Below, in pieces: positions 1 through 6,748 of a stretch of DNA of 64,000 nucleotides (position 1 is its first letter; every line of letters begins with the position of its first letter). The DNA lies in the NCBI RefSeq assembly GCF_000411475.1, contig NZ_KE150464.1:558001-622000 (forward strand), written 5' to 3'. The stretch comes from Streptococcus sp. HPH0090 (GTDB lineage Bacteria; Bacillota; Bacilli; Lactobacillales; Streptococcaceae). The notes under the pieces were generated by a model. The model was not told where the DNA came from. It was given only the letters and a program-made list of their open reading frames with translations, and searched no databases. Made by a program: the position numbers and the translations under genes.

Positions 1-25
1 CTTTCATTATAGCATGGAAAAACAA

Positions 26-55
26 AAAGAAAAAGTTGGAATCAATCCAACTTTT
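26..55 (-). terminator. Terminator of the FNT-family gene
   Basis: A 10-bp stem (AAAAGTTGGA paired with TCCAACTTTT, loop ATCAA) overlaps the stop codon of the formate/nitrite transporter gene. On the minus strand it is followed by a T-rich tract, as expected of an intrinsic terminator. Confidence 0.75.
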
Positions 56-851
56 AATCTACATATGTATCTTCGTTTTTGTTTAAGAAAGCGTAAGGTA
101 ATCCAATTAGTAGACCACCACCAATAAAGTTACCGATAAAGGTCACACCCCAGTGACGAAGGATATTTCCAATACCAAAGTTTGCGATAGAATCAGCAGC
201 AACACTGAACTTCACAATAGCAAATGATGCAAAGTTTGCGGCGATGTGTTCGTTTGTTAAGAATACAAACATGTAAATGGCTGAAAGAACCAACCAAAGT
301 TTAGCTCCACCATCTTTAACCAAAACAAACGAAAGAATGGCGATGTTTACAAAGATATTCGCTAAAATACCTTCAAGTAACACCAATTCATTTGAACGCG
401 CTAACTTCATTTCTACAACGCCAGAAATAAAGCTATCATGTGTTAAGTTTGCGTAAGCTGCTGAGTGTGCGAATCCCCAACCAGCGATAAGCGCACCAAT
501 TAAGTTAAAGAAAGTACAATATAAAAGAATTTCAGCTGTTTTTCTCCAGCTTATTTTTTTCAAAAAGCTACCAGCTGTAAGGAACATCATGTTTGATGTT
601 ACCAACTCAGCATTCAAGAAGACAATGTAGGCCAATCCCCAAGCGAAAACAAATGGGAAAAGGAAGCGTCCACTACCAGGAGCGATTTTATTGATCAAGT
701 CAGCACCAACAGCTCCAGCTGCTGTACTGAAGGTAAGGAATGCACCTGCAAACATTGAACGGATAGCATACTTGAATTTGCTATTTGAATAAAGACTTTC
801 TTTCTTTTTACAAGCAAATTCAATTTTTGAGATAAATTCTGATGAAACCAT
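54..851 (-). CDS. Formate/nitrite transporter (FNT) family channel
   Basis: A 265-residue membrane protein with six predicted hydrophobic segments from about residue 30 to 255, the usual length for the FNT (FocA/NirC) family. The family forms pentameric channels for small monocarboxylates or anions such as formate. The segment near residues 80-90 (LNAELVTSNMM) and the glycine-rich last segment (GNFIGGGLLIGLPY) fit the family. The ATG at 851 has an AGGAG about eight bases upstream. The gene stands alone with its own terminator. The substrate cannot be read from sequence; formate export during mixed-acid fermentation is an inference from streptococcal metabolism. Confidence 0.85.
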   Translation of the reverse strand: MVSSEFISKIEFACKKKESLYSNSKFKYAIRSMFAGAFLTFSTAAGAVGADLINKIAPGSGRFLFPFVFAWGLAYIVFLNAELVTSNMMFLTAGSFLKKISWRKTAEILLYCTFFNLIGALIAGWGFAHSAAYANLTHDSFISGVVEMKLARSNELVLLEGILANIFVNIAILSFVLVKDGGAKLWLVLSAIYMFVFLTNEHIAANFASFAIVKFSVAADSIANFGIGNILRHWGVTFIGNFIGGGLLIGLPYAFLNKNEDTYVD

Positions 852-939
852 ATAAACTCCTAAAACTTTTATTTGTGAATATTATAACATAAAATCGACT
901 TTATGGAAAGGCTTTCTGAAATTTTAAAAAAATTAAAAC

Positions 940-1359
940 CTATGATTCTAAAATGCGTATTTTGATATTGTATTTTTTTGTTTCATTTTTTAGATTTCTG
1001 ACAAGCTTATCATTCTCTTTTGATTGGCCAAAGAAATAGGCCAGAGCTTTTCCACTCTTTTGTTGGATACACAAAAGATATCTGGCTCCATTCAATTTAA
1101 CACTTGGAATAAAATGGACCTCAATCATTTTAATATCATTTAGAGGTATAATGCGATTTCTAAAGACAAAAGCATTATGGATATAAAAATTCCCCTGTGC
1201 AATTTGAAATGGTGATAAAAAATTTCCGCCACTCCTTTTGGCTATACTATACCGACGCCAAAGTATCAGTAAAAGAATGAAGGCTAGAAAGTAAATTGCC
1301 GATGTAATAACAGGACTTTTCGACAATAATTTAAATCCAATCCAAAAATAATCAAACAT
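940..1359 (-). CDS. Small membrane-anchored protein of unknown function
   Basis: A 139-residue protein I do not recognise. One clear hydrophobic segment spans about residues 17-35 and is followed by Arg-Arg, so the C-terminal two thirds should be cytoplasmic. That part reads like a mixed alpha/beta domain (repeated Ile/Val-rich strands around residues 58-110) and resembles PH-like domains of small Firmicute membrane proteins, but this is only an impression. The ribosome site is weak (GAGAG). It lies between the FNT gene and queT with independent flanking regions. Confidence 0.6.
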   Translation of the reverse strand: MFDYFWIGFKLLSKSPVITSAIYFLAFILLLILWRRYSIAKRSGGNFLSPFQIAQGNFYIHNAFVFRNRIIPLNDIKMIEVHFIPSVKLNGARYLLCIQQKSGKALAYFFGQSKENDKLVRNLKNETKKYNIKIRILES

Positions 1360-1417
1360 AAAAACCGACTCTCTTCATTTTTCTTCATTATACCACTTTT
1401 ATAGGATATTAATTCAT

Positions 1418-1443
1418 AAAAAAAGACTGAACAAAGTTCAGTC
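1418..1443 (-). terminator. Terminator downstream of queT
   Basis: A perfect 8-bp stem GACTGAAC/GTTCAGTC with loop AAA is followed on the minus strand by seven T residues. It lies about 28 bases past the queT stop codon. Confidence 0.85.
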
Positions 1444-1470
1444 CATTCATCAGATTTAAATATTGGATAC

Positions 1471-1980
1471 TTATCTCGTCAAATCGATACGTTGCCCAAT
1501 TTTACCAATGATAATAGCTCCTACAATGAGTGAAGCGAATTCTCCGATACCAGTAGTGAACCATGTAAAGAAGAATGGTGCTTCTGCTACGATGTGCAAT
1601 TCAGCAGCGATTGTTACCATTGAAATTGAAAATAGAATTGAAAAGAAGAAATGATCTTTACGAATCAATCCATTAAACAGATAATCTTTACTGTATTTAC
1701 TAAACAACAGAACTCCTAGACTTAGGAAGACAAGAGTTGATCCTCCACCGACTGCAACATCAATAAGTCCAAAACTAAAGAAATTAGCAATCATACATCC
1801 AAGAGTAACACCGATAATGTACTTAGGATTGTAAAAAGCTAGAAAGTTCATCATTTCAGAAATACGGAACTGATAAGCGCCGTAGCTGATGGCATTAAGT
1901 GGTGGTGTGATTGTCAAAACCACATAAATAGCTGCGACAATGGCAATATCTGCCAAATCACGAACAGTTAGTTTTTTCAT
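1471..1980 (-). CDS. queT: QueT family queuosine-precursor (preQ1) transporter
   Basis: A 169-residue integral membrane protein of the QueT (COG4708) ECF substrate-binding S-component family, which imports queuosine precursors. It starts MKKLTVRDLADIAIVAAIYV and has about five hydrophobic segments. The open frame extends upstream to 2076, but that extension is the riboswitch leader. The ATG at 1980 follows an AGGAG and is the real start. Control by a preQ1-II riboswitch at 1984-2042 supports the substrate. It is transcribed alone, divergently from the GtrA-like gene. Function comes from family knowledge combined with the riboswitch. Confidence 0.92.
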   Translation of the reverse strand: MKKLTVRDLADIAIVAAIYVVLTITPPLNAISYGAYQFRISEMMNFLAFYNPKYIIGVTLGCMIANFFSFGLIDVAVGGGSTLVFLSLGVLLFSKYSKDYLFNGLIRKDHFFFSILFSISMVTIAAELHIVAEAPFFFTWFTTGIGEFASLIVGAIIIGKIGQRIDLTR

Positions 1981-1983
1981 ATT

Positions 1984-2042
1984 TTCTCCTTTAGCGGCTA
2001 TCCCGCGTATAATATGCTTGGTGAAAGAAGCTAAGCACCAAG
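1984..2042 (-). promoter_or_regulatory. preQ1-II (COG4708) riboswitch
   Basis: On the minus strand the leader reads CUUGGUGCUUAGC, then CACCAAGCAUAUUA, then CGCGGGAUAGCCGCUAAAG, ending in AGGAGAA. This matches the streptococcal preQ1-II (COG4708 RNA) consensus almost base for base. The CUUGGUG/CACCAAG helix and the CGCGG/CCGC element are both present. The Shine-Dalgarno AGGAG lies in the 3' pseudoknot strand, so ligand binding should block translation of queT. The identification is from sequence; the mechanism is known for the class. Confidence 0.95.
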
Positions 2043-2061
2043 GGTTGATCAAGTCAACTTT

Positions 2062-2100
2062 ATTAGTATAGCACAAATATAGGCTTTATGCTATACTAAT
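2062..2100. promoter_or_regulatory. Divergent palindromic promoters for queT and the gtrA-like gene
   Basis: A perfect 12-bp inverted repeat (ATTAGTATAGCA / TGCTATACTAAT, 15-base spacer) carries an extended -10 element TGCTATACT in each arm: minus strand 2073-2065 for queT and plus strand 2089-2097 for the GtrA-like gene. Neither has a good -35. Each promoter lies in the upstream region of the other, so the two polymerases should compete. Confidence 0.75.
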
Positions 2101-2103
2101 CTT

Positions 2104-2538
2104 ATGAAAAGATACATAAAAAAATTCTTCGATAACGAAATTCTATCCTATTTATTTTTTGGAGTTGCAACTACGATTGTTTCCGTAGGAACCCGCATGA
2201 TTATATTTTTTATAACCAGACAAGAGTTGCTAGCAACTGCTTTAGGAAATATAACAGGTATTTTATTTGCCTTTTTTACCAACGACACCATTGTTTTTAA
2301 ACAAAAACGTGAAAATTGGTTTGGGCGTCTCATTAAATTCTCAGGAGCTAGAGCTTTTACCTTCCTACTTGATATGGCATTAACCTTTATCTTTGTTACT
2401 AAATTTCCTCATATTATCGATCAATTTGTTGGTGATGACATCAACATGGTTAACACCATAGAAATCATTTTTGCACAGGTTACAATAGTCGTTCTAAACT
2501 ACTTATTTAGCAAGCTTTTTGTTTTTAAAAATCATTGA
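2104..2538 (+). CDS. GtrA-like family membrane protein
   Basis: A 144-residue, four-helix membrane protein of the GtrA/DPMS family. Members act as flippases or partners of glycosyltransferases for polyprenol-linked sugars. The sequence has the typical early segment ILSYLFFGVATTIVSVGTRM, the second-helix motif TNDTIVFK and the last helix VTIVVLNYLFSKLFVFK. The ATG lies six bases after a TATACT -10 box with no ribosome site, so the message is probably leaderless. No glycosyltransferase is adjacent, so its partner is unknown. Confidence 0.85.
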   Translation: MKRYIKKFFDNEILSYLFFGVATTIVSVGTRMIIFFITRQELLATALGNITGILFAFFTNDTIVFKQKRENWFGRLIKFSGARAFTFLLDMALTFIFVTKFPHIIDQFVGDDINMVNTIEIIFAQVTIVVLNYLFSKLFVFKNH

Positions 2539-2619
2539 GCACTTTTCTTGCTTTCCCCACAAATTCACGATATAATGTTTCCTGTAAAAATTTGATAAAA
2601 TTTTGAAAGGAAAAAGATT

Positions 2620-2997
2620 ATGTTAAAGGATCTTAAGGATTTCTTGCTCCGCGGTAACGTCGTAGACCTTGCTGTCGGTGTGATCATCGCTACTGCTTTT
2701 GGTGCTATCGTAACTTCATTCGTTAACGATATCATCACTCCACTACTATTGAACCCAGCTTTGAAAGCTGCGAAAGTTGACCGCATTGCTGAACTTTCAT
2801 GGAACGGTGTTGCTTATGGTAACTTCTTGAGCGCTATCATCAACTTCGTAGTAGTTGGTACTGTTCTTTTCTTTGTAATTAAAGGAATTGAGAAAGCTCA
2901 AAACCTTCGTAAGAAAGAAGAAGTTGAAGCAGCTCCAGCTGGTCCAACTGAATTGGAAGTTCTTCAAGAAATCAAAGCACTTCTTGAAAAAAACTAA
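2620..2997 (+). CDS. mscL: Large-conductance mechanosensitive channel
   Basis: A 125-residue MscL of normal family length. The N-terminal amphipathic stretch MLKDLKDFLLRGNVVDLAVG leads into TM1 (about residues 15-40, with FVNDIITPLL at its end). TM2 is near residues 68-90 (FLSAIINFVVVGTVLFFVI), and a charged C-terminal helix ends LEVLQEIKALLEKN. Pentamers open under membrane tension to release solutes during osmotic downshock. The start follows GAAAGGAAAAAG. It is a single gene with a strong terminator. Confidence 0.97.
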   Translation: MLKDLKDFLLRGNVVDLAVGVIIATAFGAIVTSFVNDIITPLLLNPALKAAKVDRIAELSWNGVAYGNFLSAIINFVVVGTVLFFVIKGIEKAQNLRKKEEVEAAPAGPTELEVLQEIKALLEKN

Positions 2998-3003
2998 GAA
3001 TGT

Positions 3004-3036
3004 AAAAGGATTTAGATTTGTCTAAATCCTTTTTTT
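3004..3036 (+). terminator. Terminator of mscL
   Basis: Stem AAAAGGATTTAGA paired with TCTAAATCCTTTT, loop TTTG, running into a T tract six bases after the mscL stop codon. Confidence 0.92.
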
Positions 3037-3061
3037 ACTTTTCTTTAGTATTATATTGGTC

Positions 3062-3090
3062 TTGAGTAAAACTCCTATTTTTGATATAAT
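3062..3090 (+). promoter_or_regulatory. Promoter of tRNA-Arg
   Basis: TTGAGT at 3062-3067, a 17-base spacer and TATAAT at 3085-3090. The tRNA begins 12 bases downstream of the -10 box. Confidence 0.75.
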
Positions 3091-3101
3091 GATGAGAGTT
3101 T

Positions 3102-3173
3102 CCACCCTTAGTGTAATGGATATCACGTAAGATTCCGGTTCTTGAAATGGGGGTTCGATTCCCTCAGGGTGGA
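3102..3173 (+). tRNA. tRNA-Arg (anticodon CCG)
   Basis: A complete cloverleaf can be drawn. The acceptor is CCACCCT with AGGGTGG and discriminator A. The D arm is GTG/CAC. The anticodon stem TAAGA/TCTTG holds the loop TTCCGGT (anticodon CCG). The T arm is GGGGG-TTCGATT-CCCTC. CCA is not encoded. The gene has its own promoter and a downstream terminator. Confidence 0.95.
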
Positions 3174-3183
3174 TAGCTAGAAT

Positions 3184-3213
3184 AAAAAAACAGCGTCAAT
3201 CGCTGTTTTTTTA
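3184..3213. terminator. Bidirectional terminator between tRNA-Arg and the ABC-F gene
   Basis: Stem AACAGCG/CGCTGTT with loop TCAAT, flanked by A7 on the left and T6 on the right. It serves the plus-strand tRNA and the minus-strand ABC-F gene, whose stop codon it touches. Confidence 0.85.
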
Positions 3214-5112
3214 TACCTGTTCTGATAACTCTTCCCACTCAAGCATAGCTTCTTCTTGACGATTGCTAATTTTATCCAGTTCTGCTTGTAATTGCATCAG
3301 TTCATCTGCATCATTTGTAGTGTGCATTTGGTCAGAAATATCTTGGGCTTTATTTTCCAGTTCTTCAATTTCCATTTCCAAACTTTCAATCTGGCGCATC
3401 AACTTACGCAGTTCTTTTTGACTCTCTTTCTGAGCTTGGTAATCATTAACTGGAGAAACTTCTTTTTCTTGGTTAACAGCTGCCGATTCTTCCGCTTGAC
3501 TAGCTACTAGCTCTGCTTTCTTTTCAACATAATAGTCATAATCACCCAGATAGAGGGCTGATCCATTCTCTGACAATTCTAGCACATGAGTCGCTACACG
3601 ATTAATAAAGTAACGGTCATGGCTGACAAATAGAAGAGTACCATCAAAGTCAATCAGGGCATTTTCCAAGACTTCCTTGCTATCGATATCCAAATGGTTT
3701 GTCGGCTCATCGAGTATCAGAAAGTTATTGTTTTCCATAGAAAGTTTAGCTAAGAGCAAGCGAGCTTTTTCTCCACCTGAAAGCATGCCAACTGATTTCT
3801 TAACGTCGTCTCCAGAGAAAAGAAAAGCACCCAAACGATTACGGATTTCTACTTCTGGCGTCAATCTAAAATCATTCCAAAGTTCATCTAAAACTGTATT
3901 GCTTGGTGTTAACTTACTTTGAGTTTGGTCATAGTAACCAACTTCAACATTTGCACCGAAACGCTTCTCGCCCTTAATTAAAGGAATCTGATCAACAATA
4001 GACTTGATAAAGGTCGTCTTTCCAATACCATTTGGACCTACTACTGCAACGGCATTCATCTTACGAAGGTCGAGGTTGATAGGCTCTGATAATATTTCTC
4101 CATTATAGCCAATCGCAGCATTTTCAACAGTTAAAACAATATTACCAGATGTTTTATCAGAGTGGAAGGTCATATTAGCTGATTTAGTTCCAGCTTCAGG
4201 CTTGTCCAAACGTTCCATTTTTTCTAGTTGTTTGCGTCGCGATTGCGCACGTTTTGTTGTCGAAGCTCGAACAAGATTGCGATTTACGAAATCTTCTAGA
4301 GCAGCAATTTCCTTCTGCTGCTTTTCATAGTTCTTAGCTTCAGTCAGTAACTTCTGTTCTTTTTGCTCAACAAAACTAGAGTAATTTCCTACATATCGAT
4401 CTAAAGAATGTTTGGTTAAATCAAGCGTTATAGTTGCTACCTTATCGAGGAAATAGCGGTCGTGACTGACGATAATAAGGGCACCATTATAGTTTACGAG
4501 GTAATTTTCAAGCCAGGCAATCGTTTCAATATCTAAGTGGTTTGTTGGTTCATCCAAAACCAAGAGATTGGGTTTTTCAAGGAGCATTTTTGCCAGTGCG
4601 AGACGAGTATTTTGACCACCAGAGAGCTCGGCAATCTTCATCTGCCACATCGATTCATCGAATTTAAATCCGTTTAAAATAGCCCGAATATCCGCTTCGT
4701 AGGTGAAACCTCCGGCCTGACGGAAGTTTTCTGAAAAACGATCGTAGTCAGCCATTAGTTTTTCTAAATCCGCACCTGACTTTTCAACCATCTCTAGCTC
4801 CATTTGACGAAGCTGTTTTTCAGTCATGCGCAAGCCATCAAAGACGTGCAACATCTCATCATAGATAGTATTTTCTGACTCAAAACGACTATCTTGTGCT
4901 AGATAAGACAGAGAAATATCTTTTTTCTTATTAATCTCTCCAGAGCTTGGTTCTTCTTCTCCTACCAAGATTTTTAAAAGTGTAGACTTTCCTGCACCAT
5001 TTCTCCCAACCAGGGCAATACGGTCTCTTTCATCGACTTGTAAGTTAATATTTTCAAATAGAACTTCTCCTGCAAAAGAGCGTTCGATTTTATTTGCTTG
5101 TAATATAATCAT
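3211..5112 (-). CDS. ABC-F family ATPase (YdiF-like)
   Basis: A 633-residue protein with two ABC domains and no membrane segments, the ABC-F architecture of ribosome-associated translation factors. Domain 1 has Walker A GRNGAGKST near residue 37, LSGGQ near 165 and LLVLDEPTNHLD. Domain 2 has GPNGIGKTT near 355, LSGGEKARLLLAKL and FLILDEPTNHLD. A charged linker between the domains (residues 250-300) and a C-terminal coiled coil of about 80 residues resemble B. subtilis YdiF. Family members act at the ribosomal E site, either relieving stalling or giving antibiotic resistance. Which role applies here is not shown. It is transcribed alone. Confidence 0.88.
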   Translation of the reverse strand: MIILQANKIERSFAGEVLFENINLQVDERDRIALVGRNGAGKSTLLKILVGEEEPSSGEINKKKDISLSYLAQDSRFESENTIYDEMLHVFDGLRMTEKQLRQMELEMVEKSGADLEKLMADYDRFSENFRQAGGFTYEADIRAILNGFKFDESMWQMKIAELSGGQNTRLALAKMLLEKPNLLVLDEPTNHLDIETIAWLENYLVNYNGALIIVSHDRYFLDKVATITLDLTKHSLDRYVGNYSSFVEQKEQKLLTEAKNYEKQQKEIAALEDFVNRNLVRASTTKRAQSRRKQLEKMERLDKPEAGTKSANMTFHSDKTSGNIVLTVENAAIGYNGEILSEPINLDLRKMNAVAVVGPNGIGKTTFIKSIVDQIPLIKGEKRFGANVEVGYYDQTQSKLTPSNTVLDELWNDFRLTPEVEIRNRLGAFLFSGDDVKKSVGMLSGGEKARLLLAKLSMENNNFLILDEPTNHLDIDSKEVLENALIDFDGTLLFVSHDRYFINRVATHVLELSENGSALYLGDYDYYVEKKAELVASQAEESAAVNQEKEVSPVNDYQAQKESQKELRKLMRQIESLEMEIEELENKAQDISDQMHTTNDADELMQLQAELDKISNRQEEAMLEWEELSEQV

Positions 5113-5153
5113 GTAACTATTTTACTATCTTTTTCTATTTTTAACAATTCAAA

Positions 5154-5186
5154 TAAAAAAAGTTCGAGTTTAACACTCGAACTTTT
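5154..5186 (-). terminator. Terminator of the repeat lipoprotein gene
   Basis: A 12-bp stem AAAAGTTCGAGT/ACTCGAACTTTT with loop TTAAC, followed on the minus strand by a T run. It lies six bases beyond the lipoprotein stop codon. Confidence 0.88.
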
Positions 5187-5191
5187 AAATG

Positions 5192-6505
5192 TTAATAACC
5201 GATACCACCACGGAATGTACGCGCCATATCTTTTAAGTTATAGTTCTTAGAAGATGTGTCGATTGTCCATTTTCCGTCTTTCTTGGTCATTTTGATTTCG
5301 TAACCTTCTTTTTGCATATTATCGCTAGTATCAAGCGGTGTTGAATCAAATTGACTTGGTGCATTTTCTAAAATGTATTTCTCACCAGCTTTCATAGCTT
5401 CTGAATAGCTGCTGTATTTCCCTTTGTTCTCGTTGTAGAACTTACGGCTCAATTCGTAAACATTCAAGTTATCCAAATCAATTGTTTCAGGACGGACATA
5501 GACAACAGCGTAGTCTGGAAGGTATGTTTTAACTTTATAATCTACTTTTGCACGTTTAGCATTCGCTTTGATGTATGCTTCTGCAAATGTACGAAGTTCA
5601 GAATCAGAAGGTTTGTAGTTGTAGAAACCTTTACCAAATGATTCGATGAATTTTTTGATGAATTCTTCTCTGTCAGCTTTCACATCATTTGTGATAACAT
5701 CTGAATCATTAGAAGATTTCTTGTCATCTGACTTCTTGTCATCTGACTTCTTGTCATCTGACTTCTTGTCATCTGATTTCTTGTCATCTGATTTCTTGTC
5801 ATCTGACTTCTTGTCATCTGATTTCTTATCATCTGATTTCTTATCATCTGATTTCTTATCATCTGATTTCTTATCAGATTTTTTGTCTTCAAGTGCAACG
5901 ATTTGAGATTTGTCATTAGTAAAACTTACATTAGAAGCTCCACCAGTGTTTTCTCCATCAAGGTAAACAGCATCTACATATTTTTTCAAAGCTTCTTTGG
6001 CTTCATCAATATTGTCTTCGTATTGGCTAGGATCAACCTTAATCGCTACATCGTTTTTATCTTTTGAGTTTTCTTTTACATCATCGTAAAAGCTTGGTGC
6101 AAAGTGAAGTTCATACTTAGCGTCTTTATCAACTTCATATACAACGTAACCAGCTACACTCTTACCTTTAGAGAGGCTGTCTCCATAAGACATAAATTTT
6201 GTTTTACTGTCTGACTCATAGATTTGAATCGGTTCAACTTTTTCGTCTTTTTCGTTATAAAGCGTGATATCATGGCTAGTAAAACTAAACTGTTTATCAC
6301 GATTGTTTTTGATTTCTACTTGAAGAGCAAGGTAGTGTGAGTTTGAATCTTCATCTTTTGGAAGAACATACATACCGTCTTTAACAGAAACTTCAAAGTT
6401 TGAATTAGATGCAGTACCATTGTCACTTGCTTTTTTACTATTTCCACAAGCTACTAATGCTAAAGCAGTTAAAAGCAAAGCAGAATGCTTAAGAACTTTT
6501 TTCAT
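5192..6505 (-). CDS. Surface lipoprotein with a KSDDK tandem-repeat linker
   Basis: A 437-residue predicted lipoprotein. The signal peptide MKKVLKHSALLLTALALVAC ends in a lipobox (LVAC, Cys20). The ATG at 6505 follows AGGAGA; an in-frame ATG at 6550 lies in the promoter and is rejected. The first domain (about residues 35-170) resembles the immunoglobulin-like DUF4352/DUF5105 folds of streptococcal lipoproteins. It is followed by ten KSDDK units acting as a hydrophilic linker. A C-terminal alpha/beta domain (about 270-437, ending NLKDMARTFRGGIGY) is unknown to me. The function is unknown. The repeat number is likely to vary between strains. Confidence 0.85.
   Translation of the reverse strand: MKKVLKHSALLLTALALVACGNSKKASDNGTASNSNFEVSVKDGMYVLPKDEDSNSHYLALQVEIKNNRDKQFSFTSHDITLYNEKDEKVEPIQIYESDSKTKFMSYGDSLSKGKSVAGYVVYEVDKDAKYELHFAPSFYDDVKENSKDKNDVAIKVDPSQYEDNIDEAKEALKKYVDAVYLDGENTGGASNVSFTNDKSQIVALEDKKSDKKSDDKKSDDKKSDDKKSDDKKSDDKKSDDKKSDDKKSDDKKSDDKKSDDKKSSNDSDVITNDVKADREEFIKKFIESFGKGFYNYKPSDSELRTFAEAYIKANAKRAKVDYKVKTYLPDYAVVYVRPETIDLDNLNVYELSRKFYNENKGKYSSYSEAMKAGEKYILENAPSQFDSTPLDTSDNMQKEGYEIKMTKKDGKWTIDTSSKNYNLKDMARTFRGGIGY
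5718..5867 (-). repeat. Ten tandem 15-bp repeats encoding KSDDK
   Basis: Exactly ten consecutive 15-bp units (plus-strand form TTCTTRTCATCTGAY) lie inside the lipoprotein gene. Two sequence variants are spatially segregated: TTGTC units at low coordinates and TTATC units at high coordinates. This pattern suggests expansion by slippage or unequal crossover. Copy-number changes keep the reading frame. Confidence 0.95.
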
Positions 6506-6535
6506 AATAGAAAATCTCCTTTTATTATTTACTAT

Positions 6536-6563
6536 ATTGTACCATACCATCTAAAAATTTCAA
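6536..6563 (-). promoter_or_regulatory. Promoter of the repeat lipoprotein gene
   Basis: On the minus strand TTGAAA (6563-6558), a 16-base spacer and TGGTACAAT (-10 at 6541-6536) sit about 30 bases upstream of the ATG at 6505. Confidence 0.65.
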
Positions 6564-6679
6564 ACTAGAAACGGGAAATCGCTTTAAAAATATTATATAT
6601 TTTTAAAAAAATGATAAAAAACTACCTATTTTTACAAAAAATGATATCATGAATTCATATAAATTGTTCATGCTAACGT

Positions 6680-6708
6680 TTTACTAAAACTTTAAAAAAT
6701 GCTATAAT
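6680..6708 (+). promoter_or_regulatory. Promoter of pgm
   Basis: TTTACT (6680-6685), a 17-base spacer and an extended -10 TGCTATAAT (6700-6708), about 40 bases upstream of the pgm ATG. Confidence 0.75.
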
Positions 6709-6748
6709 GTAAACGGTTAATAATAATAACAAAAAAAGGAGAACTTCA

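Noticed and set aside
1981..2076. 32-residue N-terminal extension of QueT
   Set aside because: The extension is the preQ1-II riboswitch leader; the ATG at 1980 with the regulated AGGAG is the start.
5718..5867. Possible CRISPR-like array
   Set aside because: Units are 15 bp, contiguous and without spacers; they are coding minisatellite repeats. No CRISPR array was seen anywhere in the window.
5646..5906. Plus-strand ORF encoding repeated LSSDF
   Set aside because: It is the reverse-strand shadow of the KSDDK minisatellite in the lipoprotein gene, with no ribosome site or promoter.
6641..6658. Overlapping palindromes ATGATATCAT and ATGAATTCAT upstream of pgm
   Set aside because: They are short and AT-rich, expected by chance in such a spacer, and lie away from the -10/-35 of pgm.
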